The notes below the pieces were generated by a model that ran no database searches, was not told the DNA's origin, and saw nothing but the letters and a program-made list of their open reading frames with translations. Positions 1-7,914 of a stretch of DNA of 64,000 nt are shown piece after piece. Source of the stretch: CAVQBJ01 sp963710725. Its GTDB lineage: Bacteria > Actinomycetota > Thermoleophilia > Solirubrobacterales > Solirubrobacteraceae. Both the position numbers and the translations under genes were made by a program. Location: NCBI GenBank assembly GCA_963710725.1, contig CAVQBJ010000008.1:1054001-1118000 (forward strand), given 5' to 3'. Every line of letters starts with the position of its first letter. Position 1 is the first letter of the stretch.

Positions 1-2278
1 GGATCGGCGTGGCCGACATCGCGATCACGTCGACGCGCAGGCGCAGCTGGCGCAGCAGCTCCTTCTGCTTGACGCCGAAGCGCTGCTCCTCATCGACGAT
101 GATGAGACCGAGGTCCTTGGCGCGCACGTCGCGCGAGAGCAGGCGGTGCGTGCCGACGAGGATGTCGACCCTGCCGTCCTTGAACCCGGCGATCGCCTCC
201 TTCTGCTCGGCGGGCGAGCGGAAGCGCGACACGTGCTCGAGGGTGATCGGGTAGTCGGCCAGGCGCTCGGCGAACGTGCCGTAGTGCTGCTGGGCGAGGA
301 TCGTCGTCGGCACGAGCATGAGCACCTGCTTGCCGGCGTTGGCCGCCTTGAAGGCGGCCCGCAGCGCGACCTCGGTCTTGCCGTAGCCGACGTCTCCGCA
401 GATGAGGCGGTCCATCGGGCGGGGCGCCTCCATGTCGGCCTTCACGAGCTCGATCGCGTCGCGCTGATCGGGTGTCTCGGTATAGGGGAAGCGGTCCTCG
501 AACTCGCGCTGCCAGTCGTCGTCCGCGTCGAAGGCGTAGCCGCTGCGCCTCCGCCGCTCGGCGTACAGGTTGAGCAGCTCGCCGGCCAGCTCCTGGGCCG
601 CGCGGCGGGCGCGCGCCTTCATCGTGTCCCAGCGCGTGCCTCCGAGCTTGGACAGCGGCGGGTGCTCGCCGCCCGCGCCGACGTAGCGCGAGATCTTCGC
701 GAGCTGGTCGGTCGGCACGAACACGCGGTCGTCGCCCTGGTACTCCAGGTACAGATAGTCGCGGGTGATCCCGGCGACGGTGCGCGTCTCGAAGCCGGCG
801 AAGCGCGCAATGCCGTGGTCCTCGTGCACGACGATGTCGCCGGTGCGCAGGTCGGTGAACGAGCGCAGCGCCCCGCGCCGGCGCCCGCCCGGACCGCCCT
901 CGGGCCGCTCGGCGCGACGGCGGCGCACGAGGCGATGCTCGGGGAAGACGGCAAGCTTCAGTTGCGGCGCGATGAACCCCTCGCGCAACGAGGCGCGGGC
1001 GAAGCGCAGCGCCGCGTCGATCGGCTGGGCGCCCGCCCCGTCGCCCTCGCCGAGCCACGTCGCCTTCAGGCGGGCCAGGTTGTACGCGGCGCGCTCACCC
1101 TCGCCTCGGCGCGGGAAGGCGACGACCGTGCGATATCCGGAGCGCACGAGCTTCTCGAGCTCGGGCTCGGCGTCGAGCACCGTCTTCGCCGCGGTGTCGG
1201 CGGTCTGGGCGCGGAACTCGAACGGCTGGTTGCCGGAGATCGCCGACAGCCACACCCGCGCGCGCTCGCGCAGCGCAGCACTGATGTCGTCGGGCTTGAC
1301 GTAGAGGTGGTGCGCGTCGGTGTCGTGGAAGGCGGCGGTGACGTCGTCCCACTGGTCCGACAGCGCGGGCGCGATCTCCTCCTCGGCGGCCACGAGGATC
1401 GCGGCGTCGTCCGGCACGAGGTCGAGCAGCGCGCCGAAACGCTCGACCGGCAGCAGCTCGGCCACGTCGGGGCGCTCGCCACCCTCCTCGGCCTGCAGCG
1501 CGGCGATCTCGGCGAGCTCGCGATGCTCGACCGCGAGCTCGGCCGCCGGAGCGATCTCGACCGCCTCCGCGTCACCGAGCGAGCGCTGTGTGAAAGTGGA
1601 GAACCAGCGCATCGAGTCGATCTCGATGTCGAACAGGTCGACGCGCACCGCCCGCTCCTCGGTGGCCGGGAACACGTCGAGGAGCCCGCCGCGCACGGCG
1701 AACTGGCCTCGATCCTCGACCTGCTCGACGCGCTCGTAGCCGGCGGCGACGAGCTCTTCGGCGACTTCGTCGAGGTCGAGCACCTCGCCGACGCGGAGCC
1801 AGAAGGAGTGGGGACGCAGGGCGGGATCGGGCACCTTCTCCGACAGGGCGGTCGCCGAGACGACGATCACCGGTGCCTCGTCGGTGGCGGAGGCGGCGGG
1901 TGCGTCGGGCGCGCCGTAGGCGAGCAGAGCGTCGAGCGCGGCGACGCGCAGGCCAACCAGGTGTGGCGGCGGCGCGAGGTGCGACTCGTAGGCGACGCCG
2001 CGCGAGGGATAGAAGCGCACCGGCCGCGGGGCGAGCCACGCGCGGAGGTCGGCGGCGAGGTCGCGGGCCGCGCGATCGTCACCGGCGACGACGAGCGCCG
2101 GGCGGTCGCTGGCCAACGCGGGCGGGCGCGAGCCGTCGGCGGCGGGTCCGCCGCCGTCGAGCAGCGCGGCGATCAGGTAGGGGCGCAGCGACGCCGAGAC
2201 AAAGGCGCGACCGCCGTCGCGCGCGAGCGCGAGCGCACTGTCATCGTCGGCGATGTGGGCAAGAAGGGGTCGTAGCAC
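1..2278 (-). CDS. mfd: Transcription-repair coupling factor Mfd (N-terminal 759 residues, cut by window edge)
   Basis: Mfd is a DNA translocase that removes stalled RNA polymerase from lesions and recruits UvrA. The reading frame starts at a GTG at 2278 (Val-Leu-Arg-Pro-Leu-Leu) and runs off the left edge. Visible in order are a UvrB-like N-terminal module (RGGLLDVFPATEERAVRVDL), a CarD-like RNA-polymerase interaction domain beginning VHEDHGIARFAGFETR, the Walker A motif GDVGYGKTE near residue 628, the DEEQ box near residue 728, and the helicase motif SATP at the edge. The second RecA-like lobe and the UvrA-binding C-terminus lie outside. It is the last member of the housekeeping series rsmA-ispE-glmU-prs-rplY-pth-mfd. 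The frame is open upstream of the GTG and no strong ribosome binding site is visible, so the start is approximate; the identity is secure. Confidence 0.95.
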   Translation of the reverse strand, partial: MLRPLLAHIADDDSALALARDGGRAFVSASLRPYLIAALLDGGGPAADGSRPPALASDRPALVVAGDDRAARDLAADLRAWLAPRPVRFYPSRGVAYESHLAPPPHLVGLRVAALDALLAYGAPDAPAASATDEAPVIVVSATALSEKVPDPALRPHSFWLRVGEVLDLDEVAEELVAAGYERVEQVEDRGQFAVRGGLLDVFPATEERAVRVDLFDIEIDSMRWFSTFTQRSLGDAEAVEIAPAAELAVEHRELAEIAALQAEEGGERPDVAELLPVERFGALLDLVPDDAAILVAAEEEIAPALSDQWDDVTAAFHDTDAHHLYVKPDDISAALRERARVWLSAISGNQPFEFRAQTADTAAKTVLDAEPELEKLVRSGYRTVVAFPRRGEGERAAYNLARLKATWLGEGDGAGAQPIDAALRFARASLREGFIAPQLKLAVFPEHRLVRRRRAERPEGGPGGRRRGALRSFTDLRTGDIVVHEDHGIARFAGFETRTVAGITRDYLYLEYQGDDRVFVPTDQLAKISRYVGAGGEHPPLSKLGGTRWDTMKARARRAAQELAGELLNLYAERRRRSGYAFDADDDWQREFEDRFPYTETPDQRDAIELVKADMEAPRPMDRLICGDVGYGKTEVALRAAFKAANAGKQVLMLVPTTILAQQHYGTFAERLADYPITLEHVSRFRSPAEQKEAIAGFKDGRVDILVGTHRLLSRDVRAKDLGLIIVDEEQRFGVKQKELLRQLRLRVDVIAMSATPI

Positions 2279-2456
2279 GATGGTGGTGGCGCGCCCGCGG
2301 GAGCGCCAGCTCGAGATGGAGCCGCGTGGCGCCGCCCCTCGACGAGACAGCGAACCGCGGCGGGCGCACGGGCCATGGCGCCCATGCGCATTCTAGGAAC
2401 CGTCGGGCGCTCGGGCTCGCCCGGTCGTATCGCCTGGTCTTGGCGGTCTGCTCGCC

Positions 2457-3680
2457 TCAGCGGTAACTGAACTGGTCCGCGCCCGAGGTCGCGCTGCTCC
2501 CGCCGGCGCGCGTCGTCACCGTGACGTCGACGGTGCCGGTCCCGCCCGGCGGTGCGAAGGCGAAGATCAGACGGCTCGTCAGCGCCAGGAACAGCGTCCG
2601 TCTCGTGCCGAACCGCACCGACAGCACGTGGCTGAAGTCGTGACCGCGGATGAGGACGGCCGAGAACGGACCGCCCGAATCGGGCGCGACCTGCGTGACC
2701 ACCGGCGGCACGAAGACGGTGAGGACCGCCGGGTTTGTGGCGGTGGTGTCCCCGCTGACGGGATCCGTGAACACGGCCTCGTAACTGGTGCCGCTCTGGG
2801 CGAGCGTGACATTCGACACCGTGAGCGTGTCCGACGTGGCGCCGGCGATCGGGGTGAACGTGGTCGCGCCCGGTGGCTCGGATTCCCATTGCGCGGACGG
2901 CGGCACGGGCCCGAGCGTGGCGGCGCTGAACGTCGCGGTCGCGCCGACCGGGACGCTCGCGTCCGCCGGCTGCGTGGTGATCTCGGGCGGGCCTTGGACG
3001 GTGAGGACGAAGTACGCCGACGCCACCTCCCGCGAGTCCACCGAGAAGACCGCCTCGTATGGGATGCCCTCCAGCGCGTAGGAGCTGCTCGGGATCGTGA
3101 GCGTGCTCGACGTGGCGCCGGGTATCGGGGTAAAGGTCCCCAGCCCATTGAGGTCTCCGTACATCCCCACCTCCCACTGCACGGTGGCGTTCGGAGGGAG
3201 GCAGTCCGCGGAGTTCAGATACGCGAAGGCGTCGAGCGTGAACGATCCCGGCGCCATCACACCGAACAGCGGTACCTCGGGAGGGCCGGTGTACACGCAC
3301 GTTGTGTTGCTGAACTCGTCGGCGCTGTTGACGGCCGACGTCTGTCCGCTTGCGTCGGTCACCGTGACGTCGACGGTGCTCGCCGCCGCCGCCAGTGGGG
3401 AGAGCGCCGTGATCGTCGTCGGCGACACGACCGTCACCGACGCGGCGGGAGCCGAGCCGAACATCACCGTGTCGCCGTCGGCGAAGTTGGTCCCGGTGAT
3501 CGTCACGGGGGTCGACCGGGGCGTCGTCGCTCCGACGCCCCCGCCGGCCGGCGACACGCCCGTCACCGTGGGCGCAGGCGGTGCGGCCGCCGCCGTCGTC
3601 GCCAGCGGGCCCAGGACCCCGAGCGCCACCACCCCCAATAGTCCTGCCCGGCCCTTCGCGCACAGCCCCTGTGGCAGCAT
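2457..3680 (-). CDS. Secreted IPT/TIG and Ig-like domain protein
   Basis: A 407-residue exported protein of beta-sandwich domains. The ATG at 3680 follows a strong GGAGGAGG site. A signal peptide (GLLGVVALGVLGPLATTAAAA) ends near residue 35. An IPT/TIG domain follows (PTVTGVSPAGGGVGATTPRSTP, about 36-125, shortened here), then two Ig-like units of the 'PPEITTQPADASVPVGATATF' type (about 127-225 and 227-320), then a second IPT/TIG domain (VTQVAPDSGGPFSAVLIRG) to the end. There is no sortase motif or transmembrane anchor, so it is probably secreted or held non-covalently at the surface. The 178 bp between it and mfd and the 236 bp upstream suggest it is transcribed alone. No enzymatic motif is seen; adhesion or scaffolding is an inference from domain type only. 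Confidence 0.8.
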   Translation of the reverse strand: MLPQGLCAKGRAGLLGVVALGVLGPLATTAAAAPPAPTVTGVSPAGGGVGATTPRSTPVTITGTNFADGDTVMFGSAPAASVTVVSPTTITALSPLAAAASTVDVTVTDASGQTSAVNSADEFSNTTCVYTGPPEVPLFGVMAPGSFTLDAFAYLNSADCLPPNATVQWEVGMYGDLNGLGTFTPIPGATSSTLTIPSSSYALEGIPYEAVFSVDSREVASAYFVLTVQGPPEITTQPADASVPVGATATFSAATLGPVPPSAQWESEPPGATTFTPIAGATSDTLTVSNVTLAQSGTSYEAVFTDPVSGDTTATNPAVLTVFVPPVVTQVAPDSGGPFSAVLIRGHDFSHVLSVRFGTRRTLFLALTSRLIFAFAPPGGTGTVDVTVTTRAGGSSATSGADQFSYR

Positions 3681-3872
3681 CTCGCTCCTCCTCCCTGAGG
3701 GCTGGACCGCAGGCCCGACCCGCGATGCTCAAGGCGCATCGATCGGTTGCGACTATGTCCGAATCGGCGGTGGGTGTCAACGGCAGCGCAGCGCTGACCG
3801 AGACGCGGGCGTGCGGCCGTTCATCGTCGGACGGGCGCTGACAGCGCAGTAGGCCCGCCCCACGCGGCGTAC

Positions 3873-3899
3873 CCGTCCGGGCCACCGAGGCCCGGACGG
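3873..3899 (-). terminator. Hairpin terminator after the lipase gene
   Basis: A perfect 11-bp inverted repeat, CCGTCCGGGCC (3873-3883) and GGCCCGGACGG (3889-3899), with a 5-nt loop, lies 18 bp beyond the lipase stop codon. No U tract follows, as is common in GC-rich actinobacteria. Confidence 0.7.
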
Positions 3900-3916
3900 A
3901 TACCGGCCGCCACGAA

Positions 3917-4849
3917 CTAGATGTCCGAGCCGTAGTTGGTGCAGATGGCCGTGAAGGCCGGGTTCGGTGTGTTCGAGAGCTGGTTGAGCACGTTCTGCAG
4001 CGACGGGCTGTCCCAGTTCATGCCGATGTGCTCCGTCGGATCGGCGGGGCACTGGTTCTGGATCGTGATGTTGGTCACGTTGGGCCCGGCCAGGAACGCG
4101 TTCGTGTACGGCGTGACGATCTCGTCGTGGGTGCTCTCGATCACGACGTAGCGCGGCCCGGCGACGGTGTCACCGCCGGCGAACAGGTTCGCCATGAAGG
4201 CCGAGCCAAGTGCCTGCTCGAGCAGCGCCGGCGCGCTTTGCTCGATGATGCTTTCGAGCATGCTCGCGAACGGCATGCTGGCGAGCATCGTCGTCAGGCC
4301 GCTCATCGTCGTCCCGTGGTTGCTGGGCGCCAGGCCGATGAGCGTGTTGACCTTGCTCGCGCCACCCAGGAACTTGACGTAGTAGTTGGGCATCATCCCG
4401 CCCTGTGAGTGACCGACGATGTCGACCTTGCTGGCGCCGGTCTCCGACAGGACCTGGTTCACGAAGGTGGACAGCTGCCCGGCCGACGCGGCGATCTCGC
4501 CGAGCGCATCGAAGTGGTCCCCCATCGACATCGACGTCTCGCCGTAGTTGAAGGCATACACGCAGTAGCCGGCGTTGGCGAGCAGCGGTGACAGGGTGAC
4601 CCAGTTCGAGCCCTCGTCCTCCGCCGTGCCGTGCACGAGCACCACCGGGTAGGGGTGCGCCGCGGTCGGCTTGCAGCCGTTGTTCGCGCCCGCGAGCGTT
4701 GTCGGCGTCATCAGCTCGGCATTGACGAAATCATTTAGAGCGGTAGACCCATACGGCACGGGCAACGCCGCGCTTGCGGTTGCGGCGCCGGAGGCCGCCA
4801 TCGTGGCGGCCACGGCGAGCGCACCCGCCAAGTATTTGACCCTGAGCAT
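3917..4849 (-). CDS. Secreted triacylglycerol lipase/esterase (lipase class 2 type)
   Basis: A 310-residue alpha/beta hydrolase predicted to hydrolyse lipid esters outside the cell. The ATG at 4849 lies 9 nt after a GAGGAG site. The signal peptide covers about residues 1-28 (ALAVAATMAASGAATASA). The oxyanion region is VVLVHGTAEDEGSNW (69-83), the nucleophile elbow is GHSQG with Ser148, the likely acid is Asp242 (STHDEIV) and the likely base is His274 (TEHIGMNW). Four cysteines (59, 96, 267 and one near the C-terminus) could form disulphides, as usual for exported actinobacterial lipases. Length and motif order match the EstA/LipA-like class-2 lipases. It has its own hairpin terminator and a long upstream spacer, so it is probably monocistronic. 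Substrate chain length cannot be read from the sequence. Confidence 0.85.
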   Translation of the reverse strand: MLRVKYLAGALAVAATMAASGAATASAALPVPYGSTALNDFVNAELMTPTTLAGANNGCKPTAAHPYPVVLVHGTAEDEGSNWVTLSPLLANAGYCVYAFNYGETSMSMGDHFDALGEIAASAGQLSTFVNQVLSETGASKVDIVGHSQGGMMPNYYVKFLGGASKVNTLIGLAPSNHGTTMSGLTTMLASMPFASMLESIIEQSAPALLEQALGSAFMANLFAGGDTVAGPRYVVIESTHDEIVTPYTNAFLAGPNVTNITIQNQCPADPTEHIGMNWDSPSLQNVLNQLSNTPNPAFTAICTNYGSDI

Positions 4850-5170
4850 CAACTTTCTCTCCTCGTCATGGCTATGTGCGGATGGCGATCGCCGTCCGCG
4901 GCACCCTTCGGCCTCGTGGGATCGCAGGGCCGGGCAATGGCGCTCGCGAGGCGAGCGGGCGTGTCGGGCGGATCCGATGGGGGCCGACGGGCTGATGCGC
5001 TTGCATCGACGCCGCCCAGTGCTAAGGGCATTGGACGTCCGCCTAGCGCGGGTAGGCCGTGCGGCTGGGCCGGCGGTACAGGCGTCCGTTCAACCGGCCG
5101 GAATCCTGGTCAACCCGTCGCCGGCCACGCGGCGACGCGCGACTGCGTCCGCCAACCGTCCAAGCGAGCG

Positions 5171-5254
5171 TCAGAAGCCGCTCAGCAGCGCGTCCACTGC
5201 GGCGGCCTCGCACGGACGCGCGAAGAGGAGGCCCTGCGCCGGGAGGCTCTGCGC
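5171..5254 (-). pseudogene. C-terminal remnant of an EAL-domain c-di-GMP phosphodiesterase
   Basis: The last 27 codons before a TGA at 5171 read AQSLPAQGLLFARPCEAAAV followed by DALLSGF. This matches the characteristic end of EAL domains (…AQGYLFARP….ALL). Upstream in the same frame the translation loses all resemblance, and no EVL, DDFG or other EAL motif is present. I read it as a decayed or truncated gene whose 5' part is gone; the boundary lies just beside the composite repeat at 5334-5516. The match is short, so chance resemblance cannot be excluded. Confidence 0.5.
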
Positions 5255-5333
5255 CGCACCGCGCATCCGACGCGTCGAGATGCGGCCTCGGGGCAGATCC
5301 GCGGCGCGTATCTGTGACCCACCCGGCGCGTTT

Positions 5334-5516
5334 GTCGCCCTCGCGTGACCCGCGGGCCGCGGGTGTGGTCGCTTTCGCGCTGCATAGCGTACGTGAGGGA
5401 CCACACCCCCCGGGGCACGGCTGCCGCGCGCGGCCCGCGTCACACTCGCGCACCAGTTCCGTGACACGCCGGACGCACAGCGTCACCCGCCGGCCCATCT
5501 GTCATCGTCGCGTCAC
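5334..5516. repeat. Composite dispersed repeat, copy A
   Basis: A 16-bp element GTCGCCCTCGCGTGAC (5334-5349) is followed after 11 bp by a 48-bp palindrome with perfect 10-bp arms GGGTGTGGTC (5361-5370) and GACCACACCC (5399-5408). A second 16-bp element, GTCATCGTCGCGTCAC, lies at 5501-5516. Related arrangements occur at 25462-25817, 36494-36649 and 62058-62259. Function unknown; not a transposon by any visible feature. Confidence 0.75.
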
Positions 5517-5559
5517 CCCGGTGGCGGCGGCCGGCCGCCCCGCGCCGCCCCGACCCGCC

Positions 5560-5870
5560 CCGACCAGCCACACCGCAGCCTCGCGAGCCGCAAGCGCGCC
5601 GCAAGCGACCCGCCCCGACCGGCCACACCGCAGCCTCGCGCGCCGCAAGCGAGCCGCAGGCGACCCGACCCGCCCCGACCGGCCAAACCGCAGCCTCGCG
5701 CGCCGCAAGCGAGCCGCAGGCGACCCGACCCGCCCCGACCGGCCACACCGCAGCCTCGCGCGCCGCAAGCGAGCCGCAGGCGGCCCGACCCGCCCCGACC
5801 GGCCACACCGCAGCCTTGCGCGCCGCAAGCGACCCGCCCCGCCCCGCCCCGACCGGCCACACCGCGGCGG
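5560..5870. repeat. 60-bp minisatellite, about 5-6 units
   Basis: Units begin with CCGACCRGCCAMACCGCAGC at 5560, 5615, 5675, 5735, 5795 and 5849. The central spacing is exactly 60 bp; edge units are 54-55 bp. The central units differ by only one or a few bases, which points to recent replication slippage or unequal crossover. The array sits directly 3' of the TetR gene. No spacer diversity or cas genes are present, so it is not CRISPR. Confidence 0.85.
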
Positions 5871-5889
5871 CGGCCTCGGCACGCCCCCC

Positions 5890-6522
5890 CTACCCCGCGA
5901 CCGCGGACACCAGCCCGCACCAGCCGCGCTTGAGCTCCTCGAGCTCGCGCCCCTCGACGCGGCGCTGGTGCAACACGAGGTCGGCCGACAGCGCGCCGAG
6001 CAGCGCGTCGGCCACGTAGTCGACGTCGGTGGAGATCTCGGCCTCCGTGAGCAGCGCCACGACGTGCAGGCGGCGCGACGCGTAGACCGGCGAGCGCAGG
6101 CGCACGCCGGGCGGGCCCGACTCGGCAAGGGCGATGAGGTCGCCCTGCTCGTCGAGCAGATCGAGGACGGCGCGGCCGAACGCTCCGAGGCGCTCGGCGG
6201 GCGGCGCGCCCGGGCCGAGCGGCGCCGGCCCGCGCAGGATGGCCTCCTGGAGGGCCCGCTCGCGCTCGTCGAGCAGCGCGTGGAACAGCGCGGAGCGATC
6301 GCCGAAGCGGCGGAAGAGGGTCCCCTTGCCGACGCCGGCCTTACAGGCGATCGCGTCCATCGTCAGCGCGCCGGCTCCGTCGCTGGCGAGCAGGCGCCGC
6401 GCGGCATCAAGGATCGCGGCGCGGTTGCGCGCCGCGTCGGCGCGCACCGATGGTCCGCTGTCGAGCATCGGCAGCGGGGCCAGAGGCGGCGACTTGTCAG
6501 AGGGCAGGCGGGGCTCAGGCAT
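5890..6522 (-). CDS. TetR/AcrR-family repressor, probable regulator of the YceI-reductase pair
   Basis: The N-terminal DNA-binding domain is clear: NRAAILDAARRLLASDGAGA, then a helix-turn-helix with the typical GVGKGTLFRRFGDRSALFHAL. The C-terminal ligand-binding domain is helical and of usual length. I place the start at the ATG at 6522 (210 residues). An in-frame ATG at 6606 would add 28 unremarkable residues and a further ATG lies 18 codons inside; none has a convincing Shine-Dalgarno. The gene is divergent from yceI, and two palindromes suited to a TetR dimer lie between them (6618-6631 and 6653-6666). Autoregulation plus control of yceI and the FMN reductase is the natural inference. The inducer is unknown. 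Confidence 0.85.
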   Translation of the reverse strand: MPEPRLPSDKSPPLAPLPMLDSGPSVRADAARNRAAILDAARRLLASDGAGALTMDAIACKAGVGKGTLFRRFGDRSALFHALLDERERALQEAILRGPAPLGPGAPPAERLGAFGRAVLDLLDEQGDLIALAESGPPGVRLRSPVYASRRLHVVALLTEAEISTDVDYVADALLGALSADLVLHQRRVEGRELEELKRGWCGLVSAVAG

Positions 6523-6617
6523 GGCGACAGGCGGCCCAACGACCCGCGAAGCGGACGGCGAGGCGGCAGATACGGGTATCACAGTGCGGAGTGGGCAAGT
6601 ATCCATCTGGTAATAAG

Positions 6618-6666
6618 CGGACTACGGTCCGATCTATGTTATCGTACGCAAGCGGACCACGGTCCG
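6618..6666. promoter_or_regulatory. Twin TetR operator in the divergent promoter
   Basis: Two near-identical palindromes, CGGACTACGGTCCG (6618-6631, one mismatch) and CGGACCACGGTCCG (6653-6666, perfect), lie 35 bp apart centre to centre. They flank the only AT-rich stretch of the spacer (TATGTTATCGTACG), which would suit a -10 element. This is the expected layout for a TetR repressor acting on both tetR and yceI. Confidence 0.75.
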
Positions 6667-6708
6667 CACCGCATCAGACGCCAAACCACATCCCCATTGG
6701 AGGTAGGA

Positions 6709-7266
6709 ATGTCAACCACACAGGCCACCGAGACCGCCCTCCCCGTCGGCACCTGGACGCTCGATCCGACCCATTCCTCGGCCCACTTCGCCGTCAAGCA
6801 CATGATCGTTGCGACGTTCCGCGGTCGCTTCGAGGAAATCGACGGAACGCTCACGGTCGGCGAGGACGGCCGCGGGAAGCTTGTCGGCATCGTCAAGGCC
6901 GACTCGATCGCCGTCAAGGACGACAACCTCAAGGGCCATCTCGCCTCGCCGGACTTCTTCGACATCGAGCGCTATACGGAGATTCGTTTCGAGTCGACCG
7001 GCATCCGCCGCAACGGCGACCAGCTCGTCGTCGACGGCGAGCTGACGATCAAGGACCAGACCCACCCCGTGGAGGCTCGCGGCACGATCAGCGGTCCGGC
7101 CGTCACGCTGGGCGACGTCGAGAAGGTCGGCATCACCCTGGAGACGGTCATCGACCGCACCGAGTTCGGCCTCACCTGGAACGCACCGCTGCCCAAGGGC
7201 GGCTTCGCGGTCGAGAACGACGTCACGCTCACGGTCGAGCTCGAGCTGGCCAAGGCCACGGACTAG
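6709..7266 (+). CDS. YceI-family protein (lipocalin-like isoprenoid-binding fold)
   Basis: A 185-residue protein starting at an ATG 4 nt after GGAGGT. It has the family signature from the start, GTWTLDPTHSSAHFAVKHM, and continues through FRGRFEEIDGTLTV, LKGHLASPDFFDIERYTEI and the C-terminal DVTLTVELEL strand. YceI proteins form a beta-barrel that binds polyisoprenoid-type ligands; many are periplasmic, but this copy has no signal peptide and is probably cytoplasmic, as is common in actinobacteria. It is 3 bp from the downstream flavin reductase, so the two are surely cotranscribed under the twin operator. A role in handling a quinone or isoprenoid together with the reductase is an inference from the pairing. 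Confidence 0.9.
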   Translation: MSTTQATETALPVGTWTLDPTHSSAHFAVKHMIVATFRGRFEEIDGTLTVGEDGRGKLVGIVKADSIAVKDDNLKGHLASPDFFDIERYTEIRFESTGIRRNGDQLVVDGELTIKDQTHPVEARGTISGPAVTLGDVEKVGITLETVIDRTEFGLTWNAPLPKGGFAVENDVTLTVELELAKATD

Positions 7267-7269
7267 GTA

Positions 7270-7833
7270 ATGAAGATCCTCGCCATCCCGGGGTCGCTGC
7301 GTCGCGACTCACACAACCGCCGCCTCCTGCGGGCGGCGGCGGACCTCATGCCGCCCGATGTGGAGGTGGTCGAGTTCGATGGCCTGAAGGCGATCCCGCC
7401 GTTCGACGAGGACGACGAGGCCGCCCCCGGGCCGGCGGTCGACGCCTGGCGCGAGGCGATCGCCTCGGCCGACGGGCTCCTGTTCGCGACGCCCGAGTAC
7501 AACTCCTCGGTCCCCGGACAGCTGAAGAACGCCGTCGACTGGGCGTCGAGGCCGTTCGCGGACACCGTGCTGCGCAACAAGCCGGCCGCGGTCATCGGCG
7601 CGAGTCCGAGCATGTTCGGGGCCGTGTGGGCCCAGGCCGAGCTGCGCAAGGCCCTCGCGGCCGCGGGCGCGCGCGTCGTGGACCTCGAGCTGCCCGTGGC
7701 GAACGCCGAGGAGGCGTTCGGCGATAACGGCGGCCTCGCCGAGGTCGAGCTCGAGGAGCGGCTGGCCGGCATCCTCGCCGAGCTGCGCGACTCGGCCGAG
7801 CGCCACGCCGCGGCGCGGGCTCCGGCCGCCTGA
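7270..7833 (+). CDS. NADPH-dependent FMN reductase / flavodoxin-like quinone reductase
   Basis: A 187-residue flavodoxin-fold enzyme. The phosphate-binding loop is PGSLRRDSHNRRLL (residues 7-20) and the family motif PEYNSSVPGQLKNAVDWAS (about 77-95) contacts the isoalloxazine ring. It resembles ChrR/YieF/AzoR-like NAD(P)H:FMN or quinone oxidoreductases, which do two-electron reduction of quinones, azo compounds or metals. It follows yceI by 3 bp and shares its TetR-controlled promoter. A hairpin (7851-7870) follows the stop, before the convergent nudC. The exact electron acceptor cannot be told. Confidence 0.88.
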   Translation: MKILAIPGSLRRDSHNRRLLRAAADLMPPDVEVVEFDGLKAIPPFDEDDEAAPGPAVDAWREAIASADGLLFATPEYNSSVPGQLKNAVDWASRPFADTVLRNKPAAVIGASPSMFGAVWAQAELRKALAAAGARVVDLELPVANAEEAFGDNGGLAEVELEERLAGILAELRDSAERHAAARAPAA

Positions 7834-7850
7834 CGATGCCGCACCGTGCG

Positions 7851-7870
7851 TGCGGGGCCCGTGCCCCGCA
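7851..7870. terminator. Bidirectional hairpin between reductase and nudC
   Basis: Perfect 8-bp stem TGCGGGGC (7851-7858) / GCCCCGCA (7863-7870) with a 4-nt loop lies 17 bp after the reductase stop codon and 44 bp from the end of the convergent nudC. There is no U tract on either strand. Confidence 0.6.
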
Positions 7871-7914
7871 CCGCGCGGCCGCGGCGGCGGCCGTGGCCGC
7901 GCCAAGGCACTTCG

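Larger units (their letters stand above)
4850..5889. other. Repeat-rich intergenic region (1.04 kb)
   Basis: No intact gene is supported between the lipase and the TetR gene. The region holds, in order, about 300 bp with no recognisable feature, a C-terminal remnant of an EAL domain (5171-5254), a composite palindromic repeat (5334-5516) and a 60-bp minisatellite (5560-5870). Reading frames are open on all sides because of GC content and the period being divisible by three; their translations are Arg/Ala/Gly-rich and unlike proteins. Confidence 0.7.

Noticed and set aside
5440..5862. A repetitive 140-residue protein (VWPVGAGR units) read through the 60-bp array
   Set aside because: All frames are open because the period is divisible by three; no start context and no conserved protein features. 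Treated as a non-coding minisatellite.
5560..5870. CRISPR array
   Set aside because: Units are contiguous with no spacers and there are no cas genes. The same applies to 62270-62490.
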